Shown here: positions 16,362-24,838 of the stretch, piece by piece
Numbering within the stretch: the first letter of the stretch is position 1
Layout: every line of letters starts with the position of its first letter
Position numbers and translations under genes: made by a program
Assembly (NCBI GenBank): GCA_017619585.1
Contig: JAFZSA010000034.1
Span: 310,001 to 374,000 of the forward strand
Length of the DNA stretch: 64,000 nucleotides
Direction: 5' to 3'
Source: Bacteroidaceae bacterium
GTDB taxonomy: Bacteria; Bacteroidota; Bacteroidia; Bacteroidales; Bacteroidaceae
The notes under the pieces: model-generated
Told to the model about the DNA's origin: nothing
Database searches by the model: none
What the model saw: only the letters and a program-made list of their open reading frames with translations

Positions 16362-17248
16362 AGGCAGTTTATGGTTAAGGCAAAAATCCAGTATTTAAGC
16401 GTATAGCATCTGAGGGGTAAGGGATACAGACCGTCCGACCTGAGGGAACGGAGGCATGAGAATACGCGCTTCATGCTACGGGTCAGCATCCAGCAATCAT
16501 AGATGCAGTCCATAGAGAGTTGGCTGACACGTCGCTGCAAGGCTTCATGTTCCTTTCCTTGGGCTACCCGCGCCATACTATTCAGTTCCCTGACAACAAA
16601 CAATGTATCCTGCAACCTCTTCTGAATATGCGTTGCATCCTGCTGGTGCGTGATGGTACCGGCACCTATTCTATAATAGTACGCTGCGATATCTGCCACC
16701 AACAGGCTTCCTGCCATCAGCAGCAACTGGGGCGTGAACAACTCGTCCTCGTGCAATATACCCGGATAGAAACGGAGGTCGCCCAGGATGCTCCTACGGA
16801 ACAGATAGCCCCAGGCCGTGGCTCGCATGTTGCGGGTCCTAAGGAAATCCGTTCCACTGCTGAACAACGCAACACCTTTCAGCCTATTCTCCTTGGGAAT
16901 GCTATGCGTAAAGCTGAACATCAGCATATCCGGCTGACGGGCAGAAAGCAAGTCAAGTACCTGCCGGTATGCATCCGTCAGCAGGAAATCATCGGCATCC
17001 AGAAACTGGATATATTCGCCCTGCGCCAGTTCTATGCCTTTGTTGCGTGCAGCGGACAGTCCCTGATTCTCCTGGCGGACAACTGTAACCCCTTCGAACT
17101 GGGGAGCAGGAACCTTGCTGCCATCATCTATCAGCAGAATCTCCCTATCCTCGGGTCGCAAAGGCAACGAGAGAATGCTCTGAACGCATTCCTGCAGCAT
17201 CTGGTGCGACTCGTTGTAATACGTGACGATAAAGGAGATTCTCTTCAT
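16346..17248 (-). CDS. Family 2 glycosyltransferase (second)
   Basis: This is a GT-A enzyme of about 300 residues with RISFIVTYYN, DDGS at residues 41-44, GLSAARNKG and DADD at 84-87. The start at 17248 is chosen because it begins exactly at the family's first strand and does not overlap the acyltransferase gene. A longer frame reaching 17350 reads into that gene and is unlikely. It lies in a row with the first glycosyltransferase and the hexapeptide acyltransferase, all on the minus strand. Confidence 0.9.
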   Translation of the reverse strand: MKRISFIVTYYNESHQMLQECVQSILSLPLRPEDREILLIDDGSKVPAPQFEGVTVVRQENQGLSAARNKGIELAQGEYIQFLDADDFLLTDAYRQVLDLLSARQPDMLMFSFTHSIPKENRLKGVALFSSGTDFLRTRNMRATAWGYLFRRSILGDLRFYPGILHEDELFTPQLLLMAGSLLVADIAAYYYRIGAGTITHQQDATHIQKRLQDTLFVVRELNSMARVAQGKEHEALQRRVSQLSMDCIYDCWMLTRSMKRVFSCLRSLRSDGLYPLPLRCYTLKYWIFALTINCLCVFL

Positions 17249-17253
17249 AATAT

Positions 17254-17913
17254 CTAAAACCTGGCTGTTACATCCTGAGCCTTCACAACGGCAGGGTTTC
17301 CACAGATCAGGAGCTTCTCTGCCCCTTCCTTGCTGAAATCCGAAGCACATACGGCTCCGCTTCCTACCACAGACCCTGCTGGGATAACAGTTCCCTTCAG
17401 CAAGATTGTCCTGAAGCCCAGATAGACATCGTTGCCAACAAACACATCACCGTACATGGGCTGTACTGTTCCTGCCTTATAAATATGATGGTGCGAGCTG
17501 TCTGTAACATACGTCCCGCCCATCAGCACATTACTGCCTAACGTTATATGCTTGTAACAGAGTATTCGGGAGTCCCTGGCAATATAGATGTCAGACCCGA
17601 ACTGCAGAAGAGCCTCATCATTAACATAGATACAAGAGTCAGGACCTATACGCAGGAAGCCGTCTATCTGCCAAGTTCCCAGGATACACACCTCTGCCCT
17701 ACCGGCAGGAGCCGTATAGTCCTCGAAGTCGGCATTTATGATTACCATATTCCTCTGGGCATTGGCAGGAAGGATAATCTTTCCCTGGAGTCTCAGCTTC
17801 AGAGAGCCATACACCCTGATGGGCATACGCATCACAGCCCTCCATCCTCCTGCATGATAATTCAGGCGGAAAGTGGCTGGCCAGTTGGTGTGTAAGATTG
17901 AATGCAATTTCAT
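17254..17913 (-). CDS. Hexapeptide-repeat (left-handed beta-helix) acyltransferase
   Basis: This protein of about 219 residues carries imperfect hexapeptide repeats from about residue 75 on (for example IGPDSCIYVNDEALLQFGSD). It ends with the family's VFVGNDVYLGFRTILLKGTVIPAGSVVGSGAV segments and an ICGNPAVV tail. A SHHHI motif near the middle supplies the likely catalytic His. Such enzymes O- or N-acetylate sugars of surface glycans. The start at 17913 is preferred; an in-frame start at 17967 would add 18 residues. It lies 5 bp upstream of the second glycosyltransferase and is the first gene of the operon. Confidence 0.82.
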   Translation of the reverse strand: MKLHSILHTNWPATFRLNYHAGGWRAVMRMPIRVYGSLKLRLQGKIILPANAQRNMVIINADFEDYTAPAGRAEVCILGTWQIDGFLRIGPDSCIYVNDEALLQFGSDIYIARDSRILCYKHITLGSNVLMGGTYVTDSSHHHIYKAGTVQPMYGDVFVGNDVYLGFRTILLKGTVIPAGSVVGSGAVCASDFSKEGAEKLLICGNPAVVKAQDVTARF

Positions 17914-18074
17914 GTTTTGATGATACAATTCACAGGCAAAGATATCCATTATTTCACATACTACCAAATTTCGATGCCAGGAATCACAATTTACAGACCA
18001 TTATTCACGTTAGTATTAAAAAGGAGTAAAATAGGAGTTAAGCTTCGCTGGAAGTAAAAGAGGAACAACAGAAT

Positions 18075-19208
18075 ATGAAGATACTTTTCCTGGGAGACGC
18101 CTCAATGGCACACTACAACCTGTCGCTCGGCCTGAGAGAACTGGGGCACAAGACATTGGTGATAAGCGAGAAACTGCGTTGGCGCGAATTCCCCCAAGAT
18201 ATACTATTAGACCGCAAGCCAGGCAAATGGGGAAGCATCCGGTACCTGATACAGGTGTTGCTGTTACTGCCCAGACTAAGGGGCTATGACATTGTACAGC
18301 TGGTAGGTCCCAACTTCATGACACTACGCAAGGAAAAGCTGCGCTGGATATACGATTACCTGAGACGGCACAACAAAAGGGTTGTGATGACCGCCCTGGG
18401 CGACGACTACTATTGGGTTCACGGATGCTGCGACCTGAAGCTATTCCGTTACAGCGACTTCAACATCAGCTCTGCCGACCGTCGGCTGACCTTCCCCTAT
18501 GCCAAGAAGCAATACGAGGAATGGACCCTCCCCCTGAACAAAGAATTCAATGAATACATAGCCCGCACATGCGATGCCATAACACCCGTACTGTACGAAT
18601 ACTGGCTTTGCTACCAGCAATACTGGAAGGACAAGACCACCTACATGCCTCTGCCTATTATCCCTGAGGAAGGATACACAGACGGCTTCAAGGTAGGAGA
18701 CAAGATACGGATCTTCCTGGGGATACAACGTAAACGCTCCAAGTACAAGGGAACGGATATCATGCGCAAGGCAGCAGAAGACATCGCTGCCAAATACCCC
18801 GACAAGGTGAAGCTCACCATAGTAGAGAACCTGCCCTACACAGAATACATCCGGAAGATGCAGGACCAGGATGTGCTCATAGACCAGCTGTACAGCTACA
18901 CCCCAGCCATGAACGGGTTGCTGGCTCTGTCCAAGGGCATCATCTGCGTGGGTGGAGGTGAGCCTGAGATGTACGAGCTGCTGAATGAGACGGAACGGCA
19001 TCCCATTGTCAACGTAAAGCCCTGCTATGAGTCGGTTTACGAGGAACTGGAGAACCTTGTCCTGCACCCTGAGCGTATTCCTGAGCTGAAAAGAAAAAGC
19101 TATGAATTCGCACAGCAACACCATCATTATATAAAAGTTGCACAGCGCTATCAGGAACTTTACAAATCACTTCTTAAAGAGGATTCTGAGGAGAAAACCC
19201 CTGTTTAA
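18075..19208 (+). CDS. GT-B type glycosyltransferase
   Basis: This 377-residue protein starts MKILFLGDASMAHYNLSLGL, like the N-terminal Rossmann half of GT-B (GT1/GT4-like) enzymes. It has a matching second half with IRIFLGIQRKRSKYKGTDIM, then VLIDQLYSYTPAMNGLLALSKG and CVGGGEPEMYE. The last two carry the acidic and glycine-rich donor-binding features of the fold. It diverges from the acyltransferase operon and probably belongs to the same glycan pathway. The sugar and acceptor cannot be told. Confidence 0.8.
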   Translation: MKILFLGDASMAHYNLSLGLRELGHKTLVISEKLRWREFPQDILLDRKPGKWGSIRYLIQVLLLLPRLRGYDIVQLVGPNFMTLRKEKLRWIYDYLRRHNKRVVMTALGDDYYWVHGCCDLKLFRYSDFNISSADRRLTFPYAKKQYEEWTLPLNKEFNEYIARTCDAITPVLYEYWLCYQQYWKDKTTYMPLPIIPEEGYTDGFKVGDKIRIFLGIQRKRSKYKGTDIMRKAAEDIAAKYPDKVKLTIVENLPYTEYIRKMQDQDVLIDQLYSYTPAMNGLLALSKGIICVGGGEPEMYELLNETERHPIVNVKPCYESVYEELENLVLHPERIPELKRKSYEFAQQHHHYIKVAQRYQELYKSLLKEDSEEKTPV

Positions 19209-19251
19209 TCAGAAAATTATTATACCTTTGTCGGGTAAAAAGAACTGACGA

Positions 19252-21225
19252 ATGATTGTTTGTATAGCAGAGAAACCGTCCGTAGCCCGCGATATAGCCC
19301 ACGTTCTGGGTGCCAACACCTCGCACGACGGATATATGGAAGGTAACGGATATCAGGTAACATGGACCTTTGGTCACCTTTGTGAGCTGAAGGAGCCCCA
19401 TGAATATACACCCCTCTGGAAAAGCTGGAGCCTGAGCCAACTGCCCATGATTCCCCCCCGCTTCGGCATCAAGCTGAAAGCCGACAAGGGCGTGGAGAAG
19501 CAGTTCAATACCATAGCCTCCCTGATGAGCCAAGCCGACGAGATCATCAACTGTGGTGATGCCGGCCAGGAGGGAGAGCTGATACAAAGATGGGTCATGC
19601 AGAAGGCTATGGCCAAATGCCCCGTTAAGCGTCTGTGGATTAGCAGCCTTACGGAGGAAGCCATTCGCGAGGGTTTCCAGAAGCTGAAGGACCAGACAGA
19701 ATACCAGAGCCTGTATGAGGCAGGACTGATGCGTGCCATCGGCGACTGGCTGCTGGGCATGAACGCCACCCGACTCTATACCCAGAAATATGCCTATGGC
19801 AAACATCAGGTGCTGAGTGTAGGTCGTGTGCAGACACCCACACTGGCGCTTATCGTTAACAGACAAAAGGAAATAGAGAACTTCGTTCCACGCCAATCGT
19901 GGATTCTTTCTACCTTATACAGGGATGTTAAGTTCAGCGCCATCATGCGCGATGAGGAGGCTGAAGCCGAAGAGGCTGCCGAGATTGCCGAAGCAGCCAA
20001 GCAGGGCAAGACAATGAAGAGCAAGGGTCCCATCTACCGACAGATGGAATATGCCACCGAACAGGAGGGTAAGGATGCGCTGGAAGCCATCAAGGACAAG
20101 CCCTTTACCGTTATCTCTGTTACCAAGAAGAAGGGCTTTGAGACCCCTCCCCGCCTCTATGACCTGACCAGCCTGCAGGTGGACTGCAACAAGAAGTTCG
20201 GCTTCAGTGCCGACCAGACGCTGAACGTTATACAAAGCCTCTACGAGAAGAAGTTTGCTACCTACCCACGTGTTGATACCACGTTCTTGCCGGATGATGT
20301 ATATCCCAAGTGCCCTCAGATTATGAACGGTCTGTTCCTGACCAAGAACGCTGGCGCACAACCCTATGCCGAGATTGTGAAGGCGCTGGGCGGCAAGCCT
20401 CTGAAGAAAAGCAAGAAGATATTCGACAACAGCAAGGTAACAGACCACCATGCTATCATCCCCACTGGCGTCTCTCCACAGGGACTTACAGAGATGGAGT
20501 GGAAAGTGTTCGACCTGATTGCCCGTGCCTTCATAGCCGCCTTCTATCCAGACTGCCTCTTCGAGACTACCACCGTTATTGGTGAGGTTAAGAAGACAGA
20601 GGAAGAATCCGTCCTGTTCCGTGTGAACGGACGTGTTACCACAGATGAAGGCTGGAAGGTTGTCTTCAAGAAAGCAGAGAACGAGGAGAAGCCTGATGAT
20701 GAGGCAGAAAACGACAAAGCTTCGCTCCCTATCTTCGAAAAGGGTGAGAGCGGTCCGCACATTCCATCGCTCACCGACAAATGGACAACACCTCCCAAAC
20801 CCTATACCGAAGCTACCTTGCTCCGCGCTATGGAAACAGCAGGTAAGATGGTAGAAGACGAGGAACTGCGTGATGCGCTGAAGGAGAACGGTATTGGTCG
20901 ACCCAGTACCCGTGCCGCCATCATAGAAACGCTCTTCCGTCGTCACTATATCCGCAAAGAAAAGAAGAGCCTTTGGGCCACCCCAACTGGTGTGGAACTG
21001 ATTGAGATTATCCACGAGGAGCTACTGAAGAGCGCTGAGCTGACAGGTCTTTGGGAGAAGAAACTGAGAATGATAGAGCGCAAGGAATATCAGGCAAAGA
21101 CCTTCCTGGAGGAACTCAAGCAAATGGTGACAGACATCGTTACATCAGTGCTGAACGACAGGAATCCCCGTCAGATCAGCATAACCGTTGAACCCGTAAA
21201 AACCAAGAAAGGCAATAAAAAGTAG
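19252..21225 (+). CDS. topB: DNA topoisomerase III
   Basis: This 657-residue type IA topoisomerase relaxes and decatenates DNA. It has the Toprim start MIVCIAEKPSVARDIA, the acidic DAGQEGELIQRWV motif (the DxD/E metal site), SVGRVQTPTLALIV, and the catalytic tyrosine Y338 in FATYPRVDT. The C-terminal half has GIGRPSTRAAIIETLFRR. No C-terminal zinc ribbon is visible, as in many TopB proteins. A TACCTTTG box at 19223-19230 is a likely -7 element. Confidence 0.95.
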   Translation: MIVCIAEKPSVARDIAHVLGANTSHDGYMEGNGYQVTWTFGHLCELKEPHEYTPLWKSWSLSQLPMIPPRFGIKLKADKGVEKQFNTIASLMSQADEIINCGDAGQEGELIQRWVMQKAMAKCPVKRLWISSLTEEAIREGFQKLKDQTEYQSLYEAGLMRAIGDWLLGMNATRLYTQKYAYGKHQVLSVGRVQTPTLALIVNRQKEIENFVPRQSWILSTLYRDVKFSAIMRDEEAEAEEAAEIAEAAKQGKTMKSKGPIYRQMEYATEQEGKDALEAIKDKPFTVISVTKKKGFETPPRLYDLTSLQVDCNKKFGFSADQTLNVIQSLYEKKFATYPRVDTTFLPDDVYPKCPQIMNGLFLTKNAGAQPYAEIVKALGGKPLKKSKKIFDNSKVTDHHAIIPTGVSPQGLTEMEWKVFDLIARAFIAAFYPDCLFETTTVIGEVKKTEEESVLFRVNGRVTTDEGWKVVFKKAENEEKPDDEAENDKASLPIFEKGESGPHIPSLTDKWTTPPKPYTEATLLRAMETAGKMVEDEELRDALKENGIGRPSTRAAIIETLFRRHYIRKEKKSLWATPTGVELIEIIHEELLKSAELTGLWEKKLRMIERKEYQAKTFLEELKQMVTDIVTSVLNDRNPRQISITVEPVKTKKGNKK

Positions 21226-21263
21226 GAGCTATACGTTATTATATAGAATACTTCACGTTTAAT

Positions 21264-23402
21264 ATGTTCGGAAGATATAGGAAGATAAAGGAAGACAGAC
21301 GCTTATCAGCATCGGAAGATAGAGGACAACACATTTGTCTTTTATCTCCTTCTTTCTCCTTTTATCTTCTTTTGGCTGTTGTAGGAGGATGCCTGCTTTC
21401 GTCTTGCGGAGCCGACAACCACATGAAGAAAGGCGACCAGTTCTATGCCATTGGCGAATACTTTGACGCTGCTGCCGAATACAAGAAAGCCTACGCCCGC
21501 ACCAAGACCACAGAAAGGGAGAAACGTGGCATCCGTGCCTGGAAGATGGCAGAGTGCTACAGGAAAATAAACTATAGTGCCAAGGCCATTGGCGCCTACC
21601 AGAATGCTATCCGATACAATTATCCGGACACATTAGCCTGGCTTTATCTGGCTCAGTTGCAGCAAAAGCAAGGCGACTATAAGACTGCCACAAAGAACTA
21701 TAAAGCCTATCTGGAGATGGTGCCTGAGGCTCAACTTGCCATCAACGGCCTTCAGGGTTGTATGCAGGCTCCTATCTGGAAGAACAAACCCACACTTTAC
21801 AGCATCAAGAAGGAACCTATCCTGAGCAGTAGGCGTGCCGATTACTCGCCCATGCTTTTGGGCAGCGATGCCGACCAGCTCTATTTCTCCACCACACGCC
21901 CTCAGGCTACAGGAGACGAGATGAGCGGTATCACAGGAACCAAGAGTTCGGATATCTTCTTCAGCAAGAAAGACGACAAGGGGAAATGGGGAGTTCCCGA
22001 GATGGCACAAGGCGACCTGAACAGCGAATACGATGAGGGAGCCTGTTGCTTCTCGCCTGACGGAAAGACCATGTACCTGACCCGCTGCACCTATGACCCG
22101 GACTATCCCCGCTATGCCGAGATATACACCAGTCAGCGTAGCGATGCCTCATGGAGCAAGCCTCAGTTGCTACAGATTACCAAGGATACTCTCTCCAGCT
22201 ACGCCCACCCTACCGTCTCACCCGATGGCAGATGGCTGTACTTTACCAGCGATATGCCCGGTGGCTATGGCGGAAAGGATATCTGGCGCATTGCCCTGAT
22301 GGAGGGTGGTGGCTTAGGAGGCGTTGAGAACGTAGGCGAGCCCATCAACACAGAAGGAGATGAGATGTTCCCATCCTTCCGTCCCAACGGAGAACTTTAC
22401 TTCTCCAGCAACGGACATGTAGGTATGGGCGGTCTGGATATCTTCAAGGCCAAACGTGACACCATCACAGGCAACTGGCAGATAGAGAACCTGAAGGTTC
22501 CCATGAACAGCAGCGGAGACGACTTTGGTATGACCTTCGAGGGACTGCACAACAGAGGCTACTTCTGTACCAACAGAGGCGATGCCAGAGGATGGGACCA
22601 TATCATGTCTTTTGAATGCCCAGAGGTCATTCATACCGTTAAGGGATGGGTGTACGAGAAGGACGGCTATGAGCTGCCCGAGGGACTTGTCTATATGGTA
22701 GGCAACGATGGTACCTACCAAAAGCTGAGCGTTCATGGCGACGGCTCCTTTGTTCAGGAGGTTACGCCCAACGTGGACTACGTCTTCCTAGGAACGTGCC
22801 CCGGTTATCTGAACCACAAGGAGGAGCTGCATGTTGATACCAGCAGCGTCAGTCAGGAGTTCGTCTTGCAATTCCCGCTGGCCAGCATCAACAACCCCGT
22901 GCTAATCCGCAACGTGTTCTACGAGTTCGACAGCGCTGCCCTTACAGAAAACAGCACACAGGCGCTGGACAGTCTGGTGGACCTGCTGAACGAGAATCCT
23001 AACGTTACCATAGAGCTATCCTCGCATTGCGACTTCCGTGGCAAGGACGAATATAACGAGAAACTGAGCCAGCGTCGTGCCGAGAGCGTTGTCAACTACC
23101 TGATAGCTCACGGCATAGAGGCAGAACGCCTCACCCCCGTCGGCTATGGCGAGAAACGCCCCAAGGTGGTAACACGTAAGATAGCCGAACAGAACGACTT
23201 CCTAAACGAGGGCGACACACTTACAGAGGCCTTCATCCTGCGCTTAGAGGATGTGGAAAAGCAAGAGATCTGTCACGCCTATAACCGTCGTACAGAATTC
23301 AGGGTACTGCGTACCACCTACAAGCTTTTCGACAAGGTAAAACCTGCTGAGGATGCACCAAAACCAGAAGAAGAAACAAAACCCGAACAAGAAAAGGAAT
23401 AA
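21264..23402 (+). CDS. PorE-like lipoprotein: TPR, PD40 propeller, regulatory domain, OmpA
   Basis: The domain order is TPR (about residues 55-170: FYAIGEYFDAAAEYKKAY and following repeats), a PD40/WD-like propeller (about 190-450: repeats such as ACCFSPDGKTMYLTR and HPTVSPDGRWLYFTSD), a carboxypeptidase-regulatory-like domain (about 455-530), and an OmpA-type peptidoglycan-binding domain (FYEFDSAALTENSTQALDSL, then LSQRRAESVVNYLIAHGI). This is the arrangement of PorE, a type IX secretion accessory. The lipobox is LLSSC near residue 48, preceded by an unusually long, basic head that overlaps a purine/pyrimidine-rich inverted repeat (see 21270-21374). No internal Met offers a shorter start. 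A non-T9SS OmpA/TPR protein remains possible. Confidence 0.75.
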   Translation: MFGRYRKIKEDRRLSASEDRGQHICLLSPSFSFYLLLAVVGGCLLSSCGADNHMKKGDQFYAIGEYFDAAAEYKKAYARTKTTEREKRGIRAWKMAECYRKINYSAKAIGAYQNAIRYNYPDTLAWLYLAQLQQKQGDYKTATKNYKAYLEMVPEAQLAINGLQGCMQAPIWKNKPTLYSIKKEPILSSRRADYSPMLLGSDADQLYFSTTRPQATGDEMSGITGTKSSDIFFSKKDDKGKWGVPEMAQGDLNSEYDEGACCFSPDGKTMYLTRCTYDPDYPRYAEIYTSQRSDASWSKPQLLQITKDTLSSYAHPTVSPDGRWLYFTSDMPGGYGGKDIWRIALMEGGGLGGVENVGEPINTEGDEMFPSFRPNGELYFSSNGHVGMGGLDIFKAKRDTITGNWQIENLKVPMNSSGDDFGMTFEGLHNRGYFCTNRGDARGWDHIMSFECPEVIHTVKGWVYEKDGYELPEGLVYMVGNDGTYQKLSVHGDGSFVQEVTPNVDYVFLGTCPGYLNHKEELHVDTSSVSQEFVLQFPLASINNPVLIRNVFYEFDSAALTENSTQALDSLVDLLNENPNVTIELSSHCDFRGKDEYNEKLSQRRAESVVNYLIAHGIEAERLTPVGYGEKRPKVVTRKIAEQNDFLNEGDTLTEAFILRLEDVEKQEICHAYNRRTEFRVLRTTYKLFDKVKPAEDAPKPEEETKPEQEKE
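21270..21374. repeat. Purine-rich/pyrimidine-rich inverted repeat at the PorE-like start
   Basis: The left arm is a run of ggaagata/aggaag units and the right arm, some 60 bases on, is a run of ctcctt/tttatctt units. They are imperfect reverse complements, able to fold into one long hairpin that would cover the region encoding the signal peptide. Confidence 0.45.
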
Positions 23403-23414
23403 TTCTTGTTTCTC

Positions 23415-23445
23415 TTGGATGTTTCCATAGAAATAGCTACATTTG
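23415..23445 (+). promoter_or_regulatory. Promoter of the oxidoreductase operon
   Basis: TTG (23415-23417), 20 bp and TACATTTG (23438-23445) match the Bacteroidota consensus. They lie 39 bp upstream of the ATG at 23485, with no other gene between. Confidence 0.7.
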
Positions 23446-23484
23446 CGCAATGTATCATAAATTTTCTATGAAAACAACCCTATT

Positions 23485-24789
23485 ATGGCACTAAACAGAA
23501 GATCTTTTCTTAAGAGGACAGCTGCTGCATCGGCACTGTTCAGTATCTTGCCCCGCGAGGTGTTGGGTAAGATGGGTGGAGCTAACAACTTTGTTGCGCC
23601 CAGCGATCAGCTTACACGTGGTATCATCGGTGTAGGCGGTATTGGACGCTCTGGTCACCACTTTGCAAGTGACCAGTCTTGTCGCTTGGTAGCATTATGT
23701 GACGTGGACCAGAAGCATCTGGATTCAGCAGTAGCAGCTGCCAAGAAGAACTTCAATGAGACAGTGAAGGCCTATCACGACTTCCGCGAGCTCATTCACG
23801 ATCCCAACGTTGATATTGTTCACATTGCAACCCCACCCCATTGGCACGGACTGATGTCGGTAGAGGCTGCCAATGCCGGCAAGGATATCTTCTGCGAAAA
23901 GCCTATGACCCGTACTATTGGCGAGGGTAAGCGCGTAGAGGAAGCCGTTAAGCGCAATGCACGCGTGTTCCGTCTGAACACCTGGTTCCGCTTCAAGGAT
24001 ACCTTCTACGGACTGGGTACCGATGTCAAGCCCCTGAAGAAGCTGGTGGATAGCGGTCTGCTGGGATGGCCCCTGAAGGTTCGCATCTCTGGTGCCACAG
24101 GCTTTACCTGGAAATTCTACTGGGTAGGAAAAGAGAATCTGGAAGTGCAGCCTATTCCCAAGGAGTTGGATTACGACCTCTGGCTAGGCCCGGCTCCCTA
24201 CAAGCCCTATAACATCCATCGTACACACCAGACCTTCCGTGGTTACTTCGACTACGATGGTGGTGGTTTGGCTGATATGGGTCAGCATTACATCGACCCC
24301 GTTCAGTACATCCTGGGCAAAGACGATACCTTCCCTGTTAAGGTAGAGGTTGACGCTCCTCAGCAGCACCCCGATGCCGTTGGTATCTGGCGTTCTATCA
24401 CTTATACTTACGAAGACGGCTGCCAGATTATTCTGGAGGGAGAAGGCTTCGAGAGCGAAGGTAAGGTTCCCTACATCGAAGGTCCCAAGGGTAAGGTTTA
24501 CAAGGGCTTCGAGTGTACCATCCCCAATGTACAGGAGCTCATCAACGAGATGCCCGATCCCGAACCACGCAATACCGACTTCCTGGAGTGCGTTCGCAAC
24601 CGTCGTCAGTTTGCCCTGAACGAGACCAACGGTCACCACAGTGCTACCATCGTCAATATGGGTGTATGCGCCCTGCGTCTGAACCGTACCCTGCACTTCG
24701 ACCCCAAGACACAACTCTTTATCAACGACGAGGCTGCCAACCTGCTTGTCAACCAGCCTATGCGTGGTGAATGGGGAAAGATGATCTAA
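23485..24789 (+). CDS. Tat-exported Gfo/Idh/MocA family oxidoreductase
   Basis: This 434-residue NAD(P)-dependent sugar dehydrogenase-type protein has a twin-arginine signal (RRSFLK, then AAASALFSIL), so it is exported folded with its cofactor. The Rossmann motif GVGGIGRSG is at about 49-57, and the family's EKP motif is at 138-140, followed by a C-terminal alpha/beta domain. Exported members of this family in Bacteroidota often pair with DUF1080 proteins. The next gene has such a domain, which fits oxidation to and cleavage of 3-keto-glycosides. Its substrate is not known. Confidence 0.9.
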   Translation: MALNRRSFLKRTAAASALFSILPREVLGKMGGANNFVAPSDQLTRGIIGVGGIGRSGHHFASDQSCRLVALCDVDQKHLDSAVAAAKKNFNETVKAYHDFRELIHDPNVDIVHIATPPHWHGLMSVEAANAGKDIFCEKPMTRTIGEGKRVEEAVKRNARVFRLNTWFRFKDTFYGLGTDVKPLKKLVDSGLLGWPLKVRISGATGFTWKFYWVGKENLEVQPIPKELDYDLWLGPAPYKPYNIHRTHQTFRGYFDYDGGGLADMGQHYIDPVQYILGKDDTFPVKVEVDAPQQHPDAVGIWRSITYTYEDGCQIILEGEGFESEGKVPYIEGPKGKVYKGFECTIPNVQELINEMPDPEPRNTDFLECVRNRRQFALNETNGHHSATIVNMGVCALRLNRTLHFDPKTQLFINDEAANLLVNQPMRGEWGKMI

Positions 24790-24793
24790 GGGC

Positions 24794-24828
24794 CAATTCA
24801 TAATTCACAATTCATAATTCATAATTGA
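24794..24828. repeat. AT-rich aattcataattc repeat between the oxidoreductase and DUF1080 genes
   Basis: About four units of aattcataattc(a/c) fill most of the 49-bp gap between the two genes of this operon. Confidence 0.7.
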
Positions 24829-24838
24829 GAATATTACA

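Noticed and set aside
16346..17350. Longer form of the second glycosyltransferase starting at 17350
   Set aside because: The extra 34 residues overlap the acyltransferase gene and do not look like protein of this family; the ATG at 17248 begins exactly at the first strand.
19915..21015. 366-codon open frame antisense to topB
   Set aside because: TopB motifs on the plus strand run right through it; the antisense translation is Leu/Cys-rich and featureless.
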